A stretch of 64,000 bases of DNA, taken from Lachnoclostridium sp. (GTDB lineage Bacteria; Bacillota; Clostridia; Lachnospirales; Lachnospiraceae). The stretch lies in contig JAETRR010000001.1 of assembly GCA_021770065.1 (NCBI GenBank), forward strand, positions 62,001 through 126,000. The letters are read 5' to 3'. A program made the position numbers and the translations under genes. Under the pieces are notes generated by a model. The model was given only the letters and a program-made list of their open reading frames with translations. It had not been told where the DNA came from and made no database searches. Below, piece by piece: positions 33,090 through 42,201 of this stretch (its first letter is position 1; each line of letters starts with the position of its first letter).

Positions 33090-34235
33090 CTACTCCAACT
33101 TATACAGATAAGTCATGCCATCCTCGTCCATAAGCATTTTGTGCATATCGGAAATAATGGTTCCAAGCTCCATAGAAGACTGATAGAGATTTTTCGTCGT
33201 ACAGTAAACCTTTCCCTCCTGTACTGCCTGAAACCGTTCCAGCAGGCTGCTTTTTTCCAGCAAATCTTCTATGGAGGACAGCTCCTCTGTAGTGGTACTG
33301 TTATAAATAATATAGTCCGCATTACGGGCCGCAGCGTAGAATTCCTCCATCTGCATAGTCACATTAGAAGAAGCCGTATCTTCTTCATCTCCCAGATGTT
33401 CAAACACATAACTGCCCCCGGCCATCTCAATCATTTTCGGGAGATAATCCGAGGAGCGGCGCACATTGATTTCCCCATTGGCAGTAATATAGAAGAAAGC
33501 CACTGTGCTTCCCGTTTTCTCTCCCTGATCTACAGCCTCAAATGCCTCTGCTTCCTTCTCAAAAGCTGCTTCTGCCTCTGCCTCTTTATCGGTCAGTACC
33601 CCGTACAGTCTGACCCACTCTGTTCTTCCAAGAGGATGGCTCTCGTAGCTGGAATAATCCACCAGCACGGGAACTTTCAGCTTTTCCAACTGCTCCTTAA
33701 CCTCTGGTGTATGATAAATCATGGTATTTTCCACCGCCAGTCCGCAGCCCTTTGACACTATCTGCTCATAGTCCGGAGCCGCATAACTGCCTGCGTGAAG
33801 AATCTCCCCCCGCTCCATAGCCTCTCTTGCTTCATCAATATACCAGGAGTCCGCCTTTAAGCCGGAAAATCCAACTCTGTCAAGGGCATCCAGAGACACA
33901 AACATATCCATCACTGCAGACGCCACCAGATAGATATTTTCAACAGGCTGCTGCAGCACAATGATGTCGCTCTTTAAGTCCGCGGGCGCTTCCATTCCCT
34001 CCGGAACCACAAGGTAACGGCCATCCTGAGCAATGGTCAGCAGCTTATAGCCATCTTCATAATAGTCCACCCCGAATTCATTGGCATAGCGAAGCTCCAT
34101 GCTGCTCTCCCAGGTAAGCTCTGAACTGACATCCTTATTATTTTCTGCCCCCTCCCCCTTCTGCCCGGCTCTGCAGGCAGTCAGGGAAAGCATTAGTAAA
34201 CCAGCAAGACTAATTGCAGTCAGCTTTTTTTTCAT
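33090..34235 (-). CDS. TroA/BtuF-like ABC substrate-binding lipoprotein
   Basis: Lipobox LTACRA; NADYIIYNST and VENTMIYHTPEV regions. Confidence 0.85.
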   Translation of the reverse strand: MKKKLTAISLAGLLMLSLTACRAGQKGEGAENNKDVSSELTWESSMELRYANEFGVDYYEDGYKLLTIAQDGRYLVVPEGMEAPADLKSDIIVLQQPVENIYLVASAVMDMFVSLDALDRVGFSGLKADSWYIDEAREAMERGEILHAGSYAAPDYEQIVSKGCGLAVENTMIYHTPEVKEQLEKLKVPVLVDYSSYESHPLGRTEWVRLYGVLTDKEAEAEAAFEKEAEAFEAVDQGEKTGSTVAFFYITANGEINVRRSSDYLPKMIEMAGGSYVFEHLGDEEDTASSNVTMQMEEFYAAARNADYIIYNSTTTEELSSIEDLLEKSSLLERFQAVQEGKVYCTTKNLYQSSMELGTIISDMHKMLMDEDGMTYLYKLE

Positions 34236-34278
34236 CCTCCATACACTCCTTCAACTTCCATGCATTCCAAATGATCCT

Positions 34279-34836
34279 TTAGCCCATTCTTCTTTTCTTA
34301 TTAATATAGGAAACAACAGCGCATATAAGAATAATGACAATCACCATATAAACCACACGCTGGGCTGCCGCCTGGGGCGTCTGATTCTTTGACATCACGC
34401 CATCCAGATCAAAGGTCAGCTGATAAGTAATCTCATGGGGCGTACTCATAGCCGTAGTGTCTGCGATTACTTCCATCGGTTCATTGAAAACTGTAATCGG
34501 AATCTCAAAAGTGGAGTAGCCCTCCTCATAAAGCGGAAGATATTTTTTACCCTCCACAAGCATATAGTCATAATGTGTGCTGCTCCACTCAATCCGGGCA
34601 TAAGCATGTCCGTCCAGAACCGTCAGCACTGCCGGGGAGGATACCACAGTTCTTCCCGTTCCCCCTGTCAGTTCCACTTCTATGGCATACTCTCCGTCCT
34701 CCATATCGATGAGTGCCGCCTCCGGCTCCCCGGCTCCCGCACCATAGGCCGGCAATATGGGAAAAGCAAGGCATCCGCCAAGAAGACTCACAAAAACCGA
34801 TACTTTAAACATCCGAAGCAGTTTCCTTTTTTTCAT
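34279..34836 (-). CDS. Exported membrane-anchored protein, possible NEAT/heme-binding-like domain
   Basis: Signal peptide; DGEYAIEVELTGGTGRT...AYARIEWSSTHYDYMLV; C-term TM followed by KKRR. Confidence 0.6.
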   Translation of the reverse strand: MKKRKLLRMFKVSVFVSLLGGCLAFPILPAYGAGAGEPEAALIDMEDGEYAIEVELTGGTGRTVVSSPAVLTVLDGHAYARIEWSSTHYDYMLVEGKKYLPLYEEGYSTFEIPITVFNEPMEVIADTTAMSTPHEITYQLTFDLDGVMSKNQTPQAAAQRVVYMVIVIILICAVVSYINKKRRMG

Positions 34837-34956
34837 AATGATTTCTCCAATCATAAATATAAATCTAAATCTAAATCTAAGGCTGCCGCAAGATAAAGCC
34901 CTCAGCTTTTGCGGCAGCCCCCGAATGTTCGTCATCCAAAGCCAGATATGTAACCC

Positions 34957-35532
34957 CTATTCTGCTTTCCGGGGATTCGAGACGCTGACCTTATGATCGT
35001 ACCAGGTTCCCTTTGTTCCAATGAGCGCCAAGTCAAACTCTTCCTCCAGCGCCGGAACAGGAATATCGAATCCATAGACTTCTTCTGTTATGCCGTCACT
35101 GTAAGTAACGGAATCTGTAGTCGGTTCAAGAAGCTCTGCACCCTCCTTACCGGCATCCTCCGCCGTTCCGGGAAAAAGATTCACAATGTTTTTAGAAGCC
35201 AGAGAGACATGTATCACCATTTCTCCATTTTCTACGGTGAGAGTTCCTTTTCCGTCGTGGGCTTCGCACACATGAAACATGCTGCTGTCCGTATCAAATT
35301 CCGCCGTATAGGTGCCGTCCTCCAAGTCAGACGCCTGTGGGGCCGGATCTTCCTCTCCGTCTTCCCTGCTTTCCTCTTCAGAAGCCTCTTCCTCCGAAGC
35401 CGGATCCGATTCGGATTCCTCAGCCGTCTTTTCCTGCTGCGCTCCCCCCTGTCTGCCCGAAGAGGTACAGCCGTTTAAAAGCACTCCAATCACAGTAATC
35501 ATACTGACTAATAAGATGATTTTACTTTTCAT
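34957..35532 (-). CDS. Lipoprotein of the same exported locus
   Basis: Lipobox LLNGCTS, acidic linker, DGTYTAEFDTDSSMFHV domain. Confidence 0.7.
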   Translation of the reverse strand: MKSKIILLVSMITVIGVLLNGCTSSGRQGGAQQEKTAEESESDPASEEEASEEESREDGEEDPAPQASDLEDGTYTAEFDTDSSMFHVCEAHDGKGTLTVENGEMVIHVSLASKNIVNLFPGTAEDAGKEGAELLEPTTDSVTYSDGITEEVYGFDIPVPALEEEFDLALIGTKGTWYDHKVSVSNPRKAE

Positions 35533-35567
35533 TTTCTTCTTCCTTACTTATCCACGGACTTTTATAA

Positions 35568-36800
35568 CTACTTCATCGCCGCAGCGGTATGAGCAGCATA
35601 CAAATCCTGAATGGCCGGAATCTGTCCAAGCCCCGCAATCTGTGTATCTACACTGTCAAATTTGCCGGATGACGTAAACAAGCTCTTCCAAGAATCCTCA
35701 TCATCCCCGGCCATATCGTTGTTGGCATGATCACCTGCCACCACCATCAAGGGGCGAAGAACTACTTTCTTGTAACCGGCCTCCGCTACTGCCTCAATTA
35801 CCGCCTCGCAGGCCGTCTCCTCCGGCTCTCCCTCAACGGTTCCAATAAATACATTGTCATAACCAAGCTCACTCATCTGAGTCTGCATCTGGCTGTAGGA
35901 AACTTTGGCCGTATGGGAGGTTCCATGTCCCAGGAACACAAATGCCGCACCGTCCTCTTTTGCCGCATCCAGGCTGTCATAGCCGGCTGTCTTTACGGCT
36001 TCTGCCGTAACCGCCTCTGCCACTGCCTTTTTATCTGCATTGATAGCCGCAGCATCCGTACCGACCTCGCCAAGCAGAGGCTCTGCAACCTTTACGGATT
36101 CAAACTTGTCCTTATAAGCCTCAACGGCCTCCATCAGCTCGTCATACTCTGCACCGTGCATCAGGTGAGTGGGCTGCACTACAAGATTCTTAACCCCATT
36201 GGCTGCTGCACGTTCCAAAGCCTGATCCATATTGTCAATAAACTCATTATCTCTGGCCTGTATATGATTGATAATGATCTGGGCCGTAAACGCCCTTCGA
36301 ACAGACCAGTCTGGATTTGCCGCAATCAGGGCATCCTCAATTCCCTTAATATCCGCCACACGGCTGTCATTAAAGGATGTACCGAAGCTGACCACCAAAA
36401 GCTCGTTCTCTCCAATCTCATCCTGATTAAGGGGATCGTCTTTAGAAGCGTCTCCGGTGTCTCTCCCGAAGTAATCGGGATCCGCTTCCTCGCCCTCTAC
36501 CAGCTCTTTCTGAGCATCCGTAAGTGCATCCCAGGCCGCCTTGGCCGCCGCACACTGGGCATCCGTCTCATCCGTTCTCGTCTGCACATAGATTGCATCA
36601 ATCAAAGCGGCTGCTTCATCCGCCTTGTCCTGATCGGAAGCTTCCTCTTTCGGGGCTTCTGCCTCCTCAGATGTCTCCTCCGGGACTTCTGCTTCCTCTG
36701 CCGGGGCAGATGCCGCCGGCTCCGCTTCCTTGCTGCATCCGCTCAGGCAAAAAACAAGCACCATAAGAGCGGCCAGCATAACTGACATTTTTCTTTTCAT
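35568..36800 (-). CDS. Lipoprotein-anchored CbiK-type sirohydrochlorin cobaltochelatase
   Basis: Signal/lipobox MSVMLAALMVLVFCLSGCSK; CbiK motifs LLVVSFGTSFNDSR, FVFLGHGTSH, PLMVVAGDHANNDMAGDDEDSWK. Confidence 0.9.
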   Translation of the reverse strand: MKRKMSVMLAALMVLVFCLSGCSKEAEPAASAPAEEAEVPEETSEEAEAPKEEASDQDKADEAAALIDAIYVQTRTDETDAQCAAAKAAWDALTDAQKELVEGEEADPDYFGRDTGDASKDDPLNQDEIGENELLVVSFGTSFNDSRVADIKGIEDALIAANPDWSVRRAFTAQIIINHIQARDNEFIDNMDQALERAAANGVKNLVVQPTHLMHGAEYDELMEAVEAYKDKFESVKVAEPLLGEVGTDAAAINADKKAVAEAVTAEAVKTAGYDSLDAAKEDGAAFVFLGHGTSHTAKVSYSQMQTQMSELGYDNVFIGTVEGEPEETACEAVIEAVAEAGYKKVVLRPLMVVAGDHANNDMAGDDEDSWKSLFTSSGKFDSVDTQIAGLGQIPAIQDLYAAHTAAAMK

Positions 36801-36806
36801 TTTGTT

Positions 36807-36954
36807 CCTCCTATTCCAGTTCCGTAATATCCCTCCCAGTACACCTTAGCCTAAATCAATTTCCAGCCGCAAATGCATGCGTCTGTAAATCGATTTGTGC
36901 ACTGTGAGGGATATTACTGTTTAAATCGCTGCGCGATGGCACTAAAGGGTAAAG
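36807..36954 (-). repeat. Dispersed structured 5'UTR element, copy A
   Basis: Near-identical to 54538-54686; ends at the AGGAGG of the cbiK-like gene. Confidence 0.85.
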
Positions 36955-37004
36955 TCGATGCCAGGCAGCATTAGGGGGCGCCGCAGGCCGTCCCGGTTAA
37001 ATGT

Positions 37005-37034
37005 AAAAATGCCCTCCTTGTTCGGGAAAGGCAT
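37005..37034 (-). terminator. Candidate terminator downstream of the cobalamin riboswitch
   Basis: Minus strand ATGCCTTTCCCGAACAAGGAGGGCATTTTT. Confidence 0.6.
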
Positions 37035-37166
37035 CGGTAAGAGGACGCAATGATGTTGTATCTTTTATGACATCTGCGACCAGTTACTCGTGGCCTCGGG
37101 GCCGGTGTGTCTATCCATCCATCTGTCAAATGCATGGTACACCGAGATTCCTCCCGAATTTTCCGC

Positions 37167-37330
37167 AGGCAGGTCTCCTGACTTGCAGATCCTCACAGCA
37201 ATGCCGCCTTCCCAATCTCTCAGTGGCTTATCTGGCATCCTGCTCCCTGCTTACAGTGACGAGTTCGCACAGGACTTTCACCTGTTTCCCTTTTCACCAC
37301 GCCGCATCCGGACGGCGTGACACCTGCAGC
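37167..37330 (-). promoter_or_regulatory. Cobalamin riboswitch
   Basis: Minus strand GGGAAACAGGTGAAAGTCCTGTGCGAACTCGTCACTGTAA...GCCACTG...AAGTCAGGAGACCTGCC. Confidence 0.93.
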
Positions 37331-37355
37331 CCGCTTCCTGCGAAGCTACGAGGGT

Positions 37356-37384
37356 AATATAACACATTGCCTGTGAAAATGCAA
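37356..37384 (-). promoter_or_regulatory. Sigma-70-type promoter for the riboswitch operon
   Basis: TTGCAT-17 bp-TATATT on minus strand. Confidence 0.65.
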
Positions 37385-37446
37385 TACGGATCGGGAATAA
37401 TTTAGGGATAATGGATTATAACAGGGAAAATTATAAGAAATTATAG

Positions 37447-37475
37447 TTGAAAAATGCTTATAACCCCCGTATAAT
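37447..37475 (+). promoter_or_regulatory. Sigma-70-type promoter for cbiL operon
   Basis: TTGAAA-17 bp-TATAAT. Confidence 0.7.
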
Positions 37476-37550
37476 AAGTCTCATGCATTTACAGAAGAAC
37501 CGGAAGCAGCACCTGCAGGTGTGAAACCGGAATGAGACAGGAGGACGCTT

Positions 37551-38249
37551 ATGACTGGAATCTTATATGGTGCAGGTGTCGGCCCCGGTGATCCGGAGCT
37601 TATGACTCTAAAGGCCGTGCGCCTCATTCGTGAAAATGAAGTGATTGCCCTTCCCGGGCCTAATGCCAGAGAAACGGTAGCCTACCAGATTGCCGTTCAG
37701 GCCGTACCGGAGTTAACAGAAAAAACACTTCTCTCCGTGGACATGCCTATGACCCACGACAAGGAAGAGATGAACCGGAACCATGAAAAAGCGGCCGATA
37801 TCATCGAAGCTTATCTGAAAGAGGGCAGAAATGTGGTCTTCCTTACTCTGGGAGATCCGACTATCTATTCTACCTTCCTCTATGTGCAGAAGCGCATTCT
37901 AAACCGGGGCTATCAAGCAGAACTTGTAAGCGGCATTACCTCTTTCTGCGCTGCGGCAGCACGGACAGGAACATCTTTGGCCGAATGGGACGAGCAGCTG
38001 CATATCCTGCCTGCCGTTCATAAGCTGAACAGCAGTCTTTCCCTGCCCGGCAACTATGTTCTAATGAAATCCGGACACAAAATGCAGCAGGTCAAGGAGA
38101 TTCTGAAAGCCAGCGGCCGGGATGTGGTTATGGTAGAAAACTGCGGCATGGAAAATGAACATATCTATTGCAGCACGGAAGAGATCCCCGATGATGCCGG
38201 CTACTATTCTCTGATTATTGCAAAGGAGTCCAGAGATAAGCATGATTGA
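37551..38249 (+). CDS. cbiL: Precorrin-2/cobalt-factor-II C20-methyltransferase
   Basis: LYGAGVGPGDPELMTLKAVRLI...LTLGDPTIYSTFLYV...GITSFCAAAAR. Confidence 0.93.
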   Translation: MTGILYGAGVGPGDPELMTLKAVRLIRENEVIALPGPNARETVAYQIAVQAVPELTEKTLLSVDMPMTHDKEEMNRNHEKAADIIEAYLKEGRNVVFLTLGDPTIYSTFLYVQKRILNRGYQAELVSGITSFCAAAARTGTSLAEWDEQLHILPAVHKLNSSLSLPGNYVLMKSGHKMQQVKEILKASGRDVVMVENCGMENEHIYCSTEEIPDDAGYYSLIIAKESRDKHD

Positions 38250-39078
38250 GCTTCAAAATCTCACCAAAAAATTTGAGCATTTTACTGCTGTGGATTCCAT
38301 CAATCTTCGGATTGAGACAGGTGAATTTTTCGGTCTTTTAGGCCCAAATGGAGCCGGGAAAACAACCACTATCGGTATGCTGTCCACGTTACTGCTTCCC
38401 ACCTCCGGAGAGATCCGGATTGACGGCGGGATCTTAACCAGAAAGCGGCAGGATCTTAAGCGAAAAGTCAGTGTCATCACTCAAGAGTATTCCATGCGCC
38501 AGGATATGGATATGGATGAAATCATGGAGTATCAAGGGCGGCTCTACTTTATGCCGGTGAAGCAGATAAGGGCACGCACGGAGGAGCTTTTTGCCTTTGC
38601 AGGCCTTACGGAGCACCGCAGAAAAACCATCCGCAAATTATCCGGCGGCATGAAGCGCAAGCTGATGGTCTGCCGTGCGCTCCTGACAGAACCCGAGATT
38701 CTTCTCCTGGATGAACCCACCGCCGGAATGGATGCCATTTCCAGACGGCAGATGTGGGGGCTGCTGCGGCAGTTAAACGAACAGGGATTAACAATCCTTC
38801 TGACCACCCACTACATCGAGGAGGCCCAGTCCCTCTGTGGACGTGTAGCCCTGATGAACAGCGGAAAACTGAACGAGATTGACACACCGGCTCATTTAAT
38901 CGAAAATCTGGGTGCCTATGCCATTGATCAGACACTGCCGGACGGAATGCACAGCCGCTACTTCCATGAACGTTCCGACGCGATTGCCTGCCTTAGCAGC
39001 CTTACCGGTCAATGTACTCTCCGGGATACTACGCTGGAGGATGTGTTTGTGGAGCAGGTAGGCAAACGTCTGTCATAA
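38242..39078 (+). CDS. ABC transporter ATP-binding protein (ABC-2/DrrA type)
   Basis: GPNGAGKTTTIGMLSTLL, LSGGMKRKLMV, LLDEPTAGMD; overlaps cbiL stop. Confidence 0.94.
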   Translation: MIELQNLTKKFEHFTAVDSINLRIETGEFFGLLGPNGAGKTTTIGMLSTLLLPTSGEIRIDGGILTRKRQDLKRKVSVITQEYSMRQDMDMDEIMEYQGRLYFMPVKQIRARTEELFAFAGLTEHRRKTIRKLSGGMKRKLMVCRALLTEPEILLLDEPTAGMDAISRRQMWGLLRQLNEQGLTILLTTHYIEEAQSLCGRVALMNSGKLNEIDTPAHLIENLGAYAIDQTLPDGMHSRYFHERSDAIACLSSLTGQCTLRDTTLEDVFVEQVGKRLS

Positions 39079-39163
39079 AATAAAAGTTTTAGAACGCTTT
39101 TTCGTAAATATCGGATAGGAGCTCCAAAATTAAATTGGTTCGTATTTACTAAAATTGCGTCAG

Positions 39164-39907
39164 ATGGAGTATCTTATGGGAATTATCACGATTTTATGGG
39201 AAAAATGGAGAGAATTTCTGCGGGATTTTTCCCGTATCACCCTGGCGGCCCTGGTTGCCCCGTTAATGTATCTGATTGTATTCGGCTGGGGAATCCGGAC
39301 TACTATGAACGGAATGCCCTACCTCAATTTTCTGATTCCGGGCGTGGTATCCCTAACCACCATGAACGGAAGTTTCAATGCCATCGCCCAAAATCTGAAT
39401 GTACAGCGGCTTTATGAAAAGGCCTTTGATCAGGTGATTATTTCACCCACACCTCTCTGGCAGTTTATCGCCGGACAGATTCTGGCAGGAGCACTCAGAG
39501 GGCTCTATGCAGGCGCTATCATTCTGTTTCTGGTGTGGCCCGTCAAGACCGGCCTTGTGTTTAACGGAATCTCCATTTTCATTCTCTTTTTAAACGGGGC
39601 GGTTTTTTCCGCCCTTGGCATTGTGGTCTCTTTTCTGGCCCGCAGCCATGCGGATGTACCCCGGTTTTCCAATTATTTTATTATGCCTATGGCCTACCTG
39701 TGCAACACCTTTTTTTCCACGGATCGCATTCCCCACGGGGTTCGGGAATTTATTGCCGCCCTGCCTCTTTCCCAAACCAGCCGTATGGTAAGGGGCATTG
39801 CGACAAAAGAACCCGTAAACCTTATGGGTATTCTGATCCTGCTTGCTTATCTTGTTGTACTTACGGGGATTGGACTTTACTTCGTATATAAGAAAAAGAA
39901 TTTATAG
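39164..39907 (+). CDS. ABC-2 type transporter permease
   Basis: ~250 aa, six hydrophobic segments, FNAIAQNLNVQRLYEKAFDQVIISPTPLWQFI. Confidence 0.9.
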   Translation: MEYLMGIITILWEKWREFLRDFSRITLAALVAPLMYLIVFGWGIRTTMNGMPYLNFLIPGVVSLTTMNGSFNAIAQNLNVQRLYEKAFDQVIISPTPLWQFIAGQILAGALRGLYAGAIILFLVWPVKTGLVFNGISIFILFLNGAVFSALGIVVSFLARSHADVPRFSNYFIMPMAYLCNTFFSTDRIPHGVREFIAALPLSQTSRMVRGIATKEPVNLMGILILLAYLVVLTGIGLYFVYKKKNL

Positions 39908-40048
39908 AACACTGAGCAGCGGTTTTCCGAATGGCACTGCGGCCGCCGCCAATACCTGCAGGATCTGCCGTCGACAGCTCCCTCCGGATACTTTACCAAC
40001 TTAAAAACGCGGCAACCGTTCCTTTCCGGAACCATTACCGCGTTTTAT

Positions 40049-40282
40049 CTAACCATTGATCATGAATGAAACTAATTTGTCGATATCTTCCTTCTCGTAT
40101 GCGATAATCTCAAGCTCCGGAATCTCACCGTTGGAAAAGATATTCGCCATAGACACATACTGGGAGAGTTTGGACTTCAGATTCAGTCTGTCGCCTTCGC
40201 CTGTTACCAGTTCTACCTTACCCTGGCAGCTGTCTACTACTTCAAAGAACTTATCGATGTTAGAAATGTTTTGAACTTTCAT
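40049..40282 (-). CDS. Small HPr-like hypothetical protein
   Basis: 77 aa; paralog of 1065..1304. Confidence 0.7.
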   Translation of the reverse strand: MKVQNISNIDKFFEVVDSCQGKVELVTGEGDRLNLKSKLSQYVSMANIFSNGEIPELEIIAYEKEDIDKLVSFMING

Positions 40283-40376
40283 CTTTTTTTCACTCCTTTC
40301 TTCTCCCTATTATAACTGCTGAAAAGCACTTTGGAAAGCACTTTTTTCCATTTTTTCTAAATTTGTTAATAATTCA

Positions 40377-41210
40377 TCATTTTCGGAGAATGCGTTTCTC
40401 GGTTATCTCTATTTTGCCTTCCTTCAGCAGGCGGCCCACGGCTCTTTTAAATGCATTTTTACTAAGATGCAGCTCCCGTTCTATAATTTCAGGCGATACC
40501 CTGTCGTTAAAGGGAAGGACACCGTCATACTCGTCCAGAACTTTCAGCACATATTCCGCATCCTCGTCCATCTGGATATACGCCTTTTCCCGAATGCTTA
40601 AGTCCAGCTTTCCGTCTTCTTTCACAGCTGTCACGCGTGCCTCCACCCGATCGCCGATTTTCCCGTTCCCATGGAACTCTTTTTTGGGAATCAGCGCGGA
40701 ATACCTGTTATCCACGGCCACAAAAGCACCGAATTCACGGCTGATCTCATAAATCGTACCCGTAACGCGGTCCTCTGCCTTGTAGGGCGCGTCCGTCTCC
40801 AGATATTTGTATACATTCATAGTTGCACAGAGACGGCTGCTCTTGTCCACGTACAGGGCAATCAGCACCTCCTCTCCGGCGCTGACCCGTCTTGTCTGTT
40901 CCCGGAAAGGAAGAAGAAGCTCCTTTTCCAGCCCCCAGTCAAGAAAAGCCCCTATCTTCGTCACCTCCGTCACCCTGAGAACGGCAATGCCTCCAAGCTC
41001 CACTTTCGGCTCCCGGGTAGTAGAAATCAGCCGGTCCTTGGAGTCTTTATAGACGAACACCTCCAGGCTGTCTCCCGGCCCTGCACCTTCCGGTACCTGT
41101 TTCCCCGGAAGCAGAACTTTATCCGCGTCGCCTTCCTTTTCGGCCAGATACACACCGAAATCAACTTTTTTTATAATTCTCAGTTCCTGTTTTTTTCCCA
41201 GCAATATCAT
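40377..41210 (-). CDS. CvfB-like S1 RNA-binding protein
   Basis: MILLGKKQELRIIKKVDFGVYLAE...VTEVTKIGAFLDWGLEKELLLPFREQ; tandem S1 plus C-term WH. Confidence 0.9.
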   Translation of the reverse strand: MILLGKKQELRIIKKVDFGVYLAEKEGDADKVLLPGKQVPEGAGPGDSLEVFVYKDSKDRLISTTREPKVELGGIAVLRVTEVTKIGAFLDWGLEKELLLPFREQTRRVSAGEEVLIALYVDKSSRLCATMNVYKYLETDAPYKAEDRVTGTIYEISREFGAFVAVDNRYSALIPKKEFHGNGKIGDRVEARVTAVKEDGKLDLSIREKAYIQMDEDAEYVLKVLDEYDGVLPFNDRVSPEIIERELHLSKNAFKRAVGRLLKEGKIEITEKRILRK

Positions 41211-41316
41211 GTGCCTTATCCTCCATATTTTTCCTCCACAAGTCAAACAGACGCACCTGCATCCAGTTTCCCGTGTTCTTTTCAGTACATCTGTTTCCAA
41301 TTTTCAGCCTTTTAAA

Positions 41317-42018
41317 TTACGAAAGCTCAACCACAGCATACGGACGTCCCAGCTCATCGCAGAGAGCCGTCATATAACGGTTGTCCTCTTTCTGCACCAC
41401 CGGATAAATCATATCCCCCAGAAGAGCCGATTTCTTGTACTCTGCACGCATCTGCCTTATGGGGAAGTTCTCGGGAATATATTCCCTTGCCATCTGGATA
41501 TACTGGCCGTTATTGACATGATGGTTGGTGTCCAGATGATGCTTCTGCACGGCAAAGGCTTCCTTCCTCTCCCCGTTCCCCGGCATAGGAACCTTTCTGG
41601 ACGCATAATTCATGTCCAGTTTTTCTTCCATCACATATGCCTTCTCGATACTCTCCGGTATCCGTACCGGGCGCCCAGTGTCCGTATCCAGAAAGCTCCA
41701 GAGGGTGTTGGCGTAAGCCAGCATCTGCCCCTTTTGATCCTTCATAACAAAATTACGGTAACCGCAGAACCCTTGAAAATAATAGGGCCAGGTGGAGACT
41801 GTAATCGCCTCGCACAGATCCGGATAACGATCCACCACGATCTGCCAGGAAGAAAGCACCCAGACACGATGCATCTTCTCCAGCACTCCTACTCCCACCT
41901 GAAGCTCCTCCGACTGAAAGGTGCTGCAATCCTGAAAGTAATTGATAATTCCGTTTAAAGAAAGCTTTTTATCCTCGCCCACTTCGCTGTAGCGGACTTT
42001 GCTGTTGAATGAATACAT
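41317..42018 (-). CDS. Acyl-ACP thioesterase
   Basis: YSEVGEDKKLSLNGIINYFQDCSTFQSEELQVG; HLDTNHHVNNGQY. Confidence 0.9.
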   Translation of the reverse strand: MYSFNSKVRYSEVGEDKKLSLNGIINYFQDCSTFQSEELQVGVGVLEKMHRVWVLSSWQIVVDRYPDLCEAITVSTWPYYFQGFCGYRNFVMKDQKGQMLAYANTLWSFLDTDTGRPVRIPESIEKAYVMEEKLDMNYASRKVPMPGNGERKEAFAVQKHHLDTNHHVNNGQYIQMAREYIPENFPIRQMRAEYKKSALLGDMIYPVVQKEDNRYMTALCDELGRPYAVVELS

Positions 42019-42201
42019 TTTGCTTTTTCACCTCTGAATGGTATTGTAGCATAATTTGCAGAAATTGGCTAGAAAAAGAAATGCATAAACAAAGCAGAGG
42101 ACTGTCTGAAAAGCCCCCTGCCGTGCTGAATAAAATACCCCGAAAACCTTTATTTCAAATCCACTCCGTCCTACAGATATGCTCCCTCCACTGGTTGGCG
42201 G

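Noticed and set aside
34855-34880. Short AAATCT tandem repeat
   Set aside because: About three 6-bp units; too short for a phase-variation claim without population data.
35727-36785. 352-aa plus-strand ORF
   Set aside because: Antisense to the CbiK-like lipoprotein; composition-driven open frame.
39079-39163. Partial inverted repeat around GGAGCTCC between the ABC ATPase and permease
   Set aside because: Pairing is patchy; not convincing against an AT-rich background.
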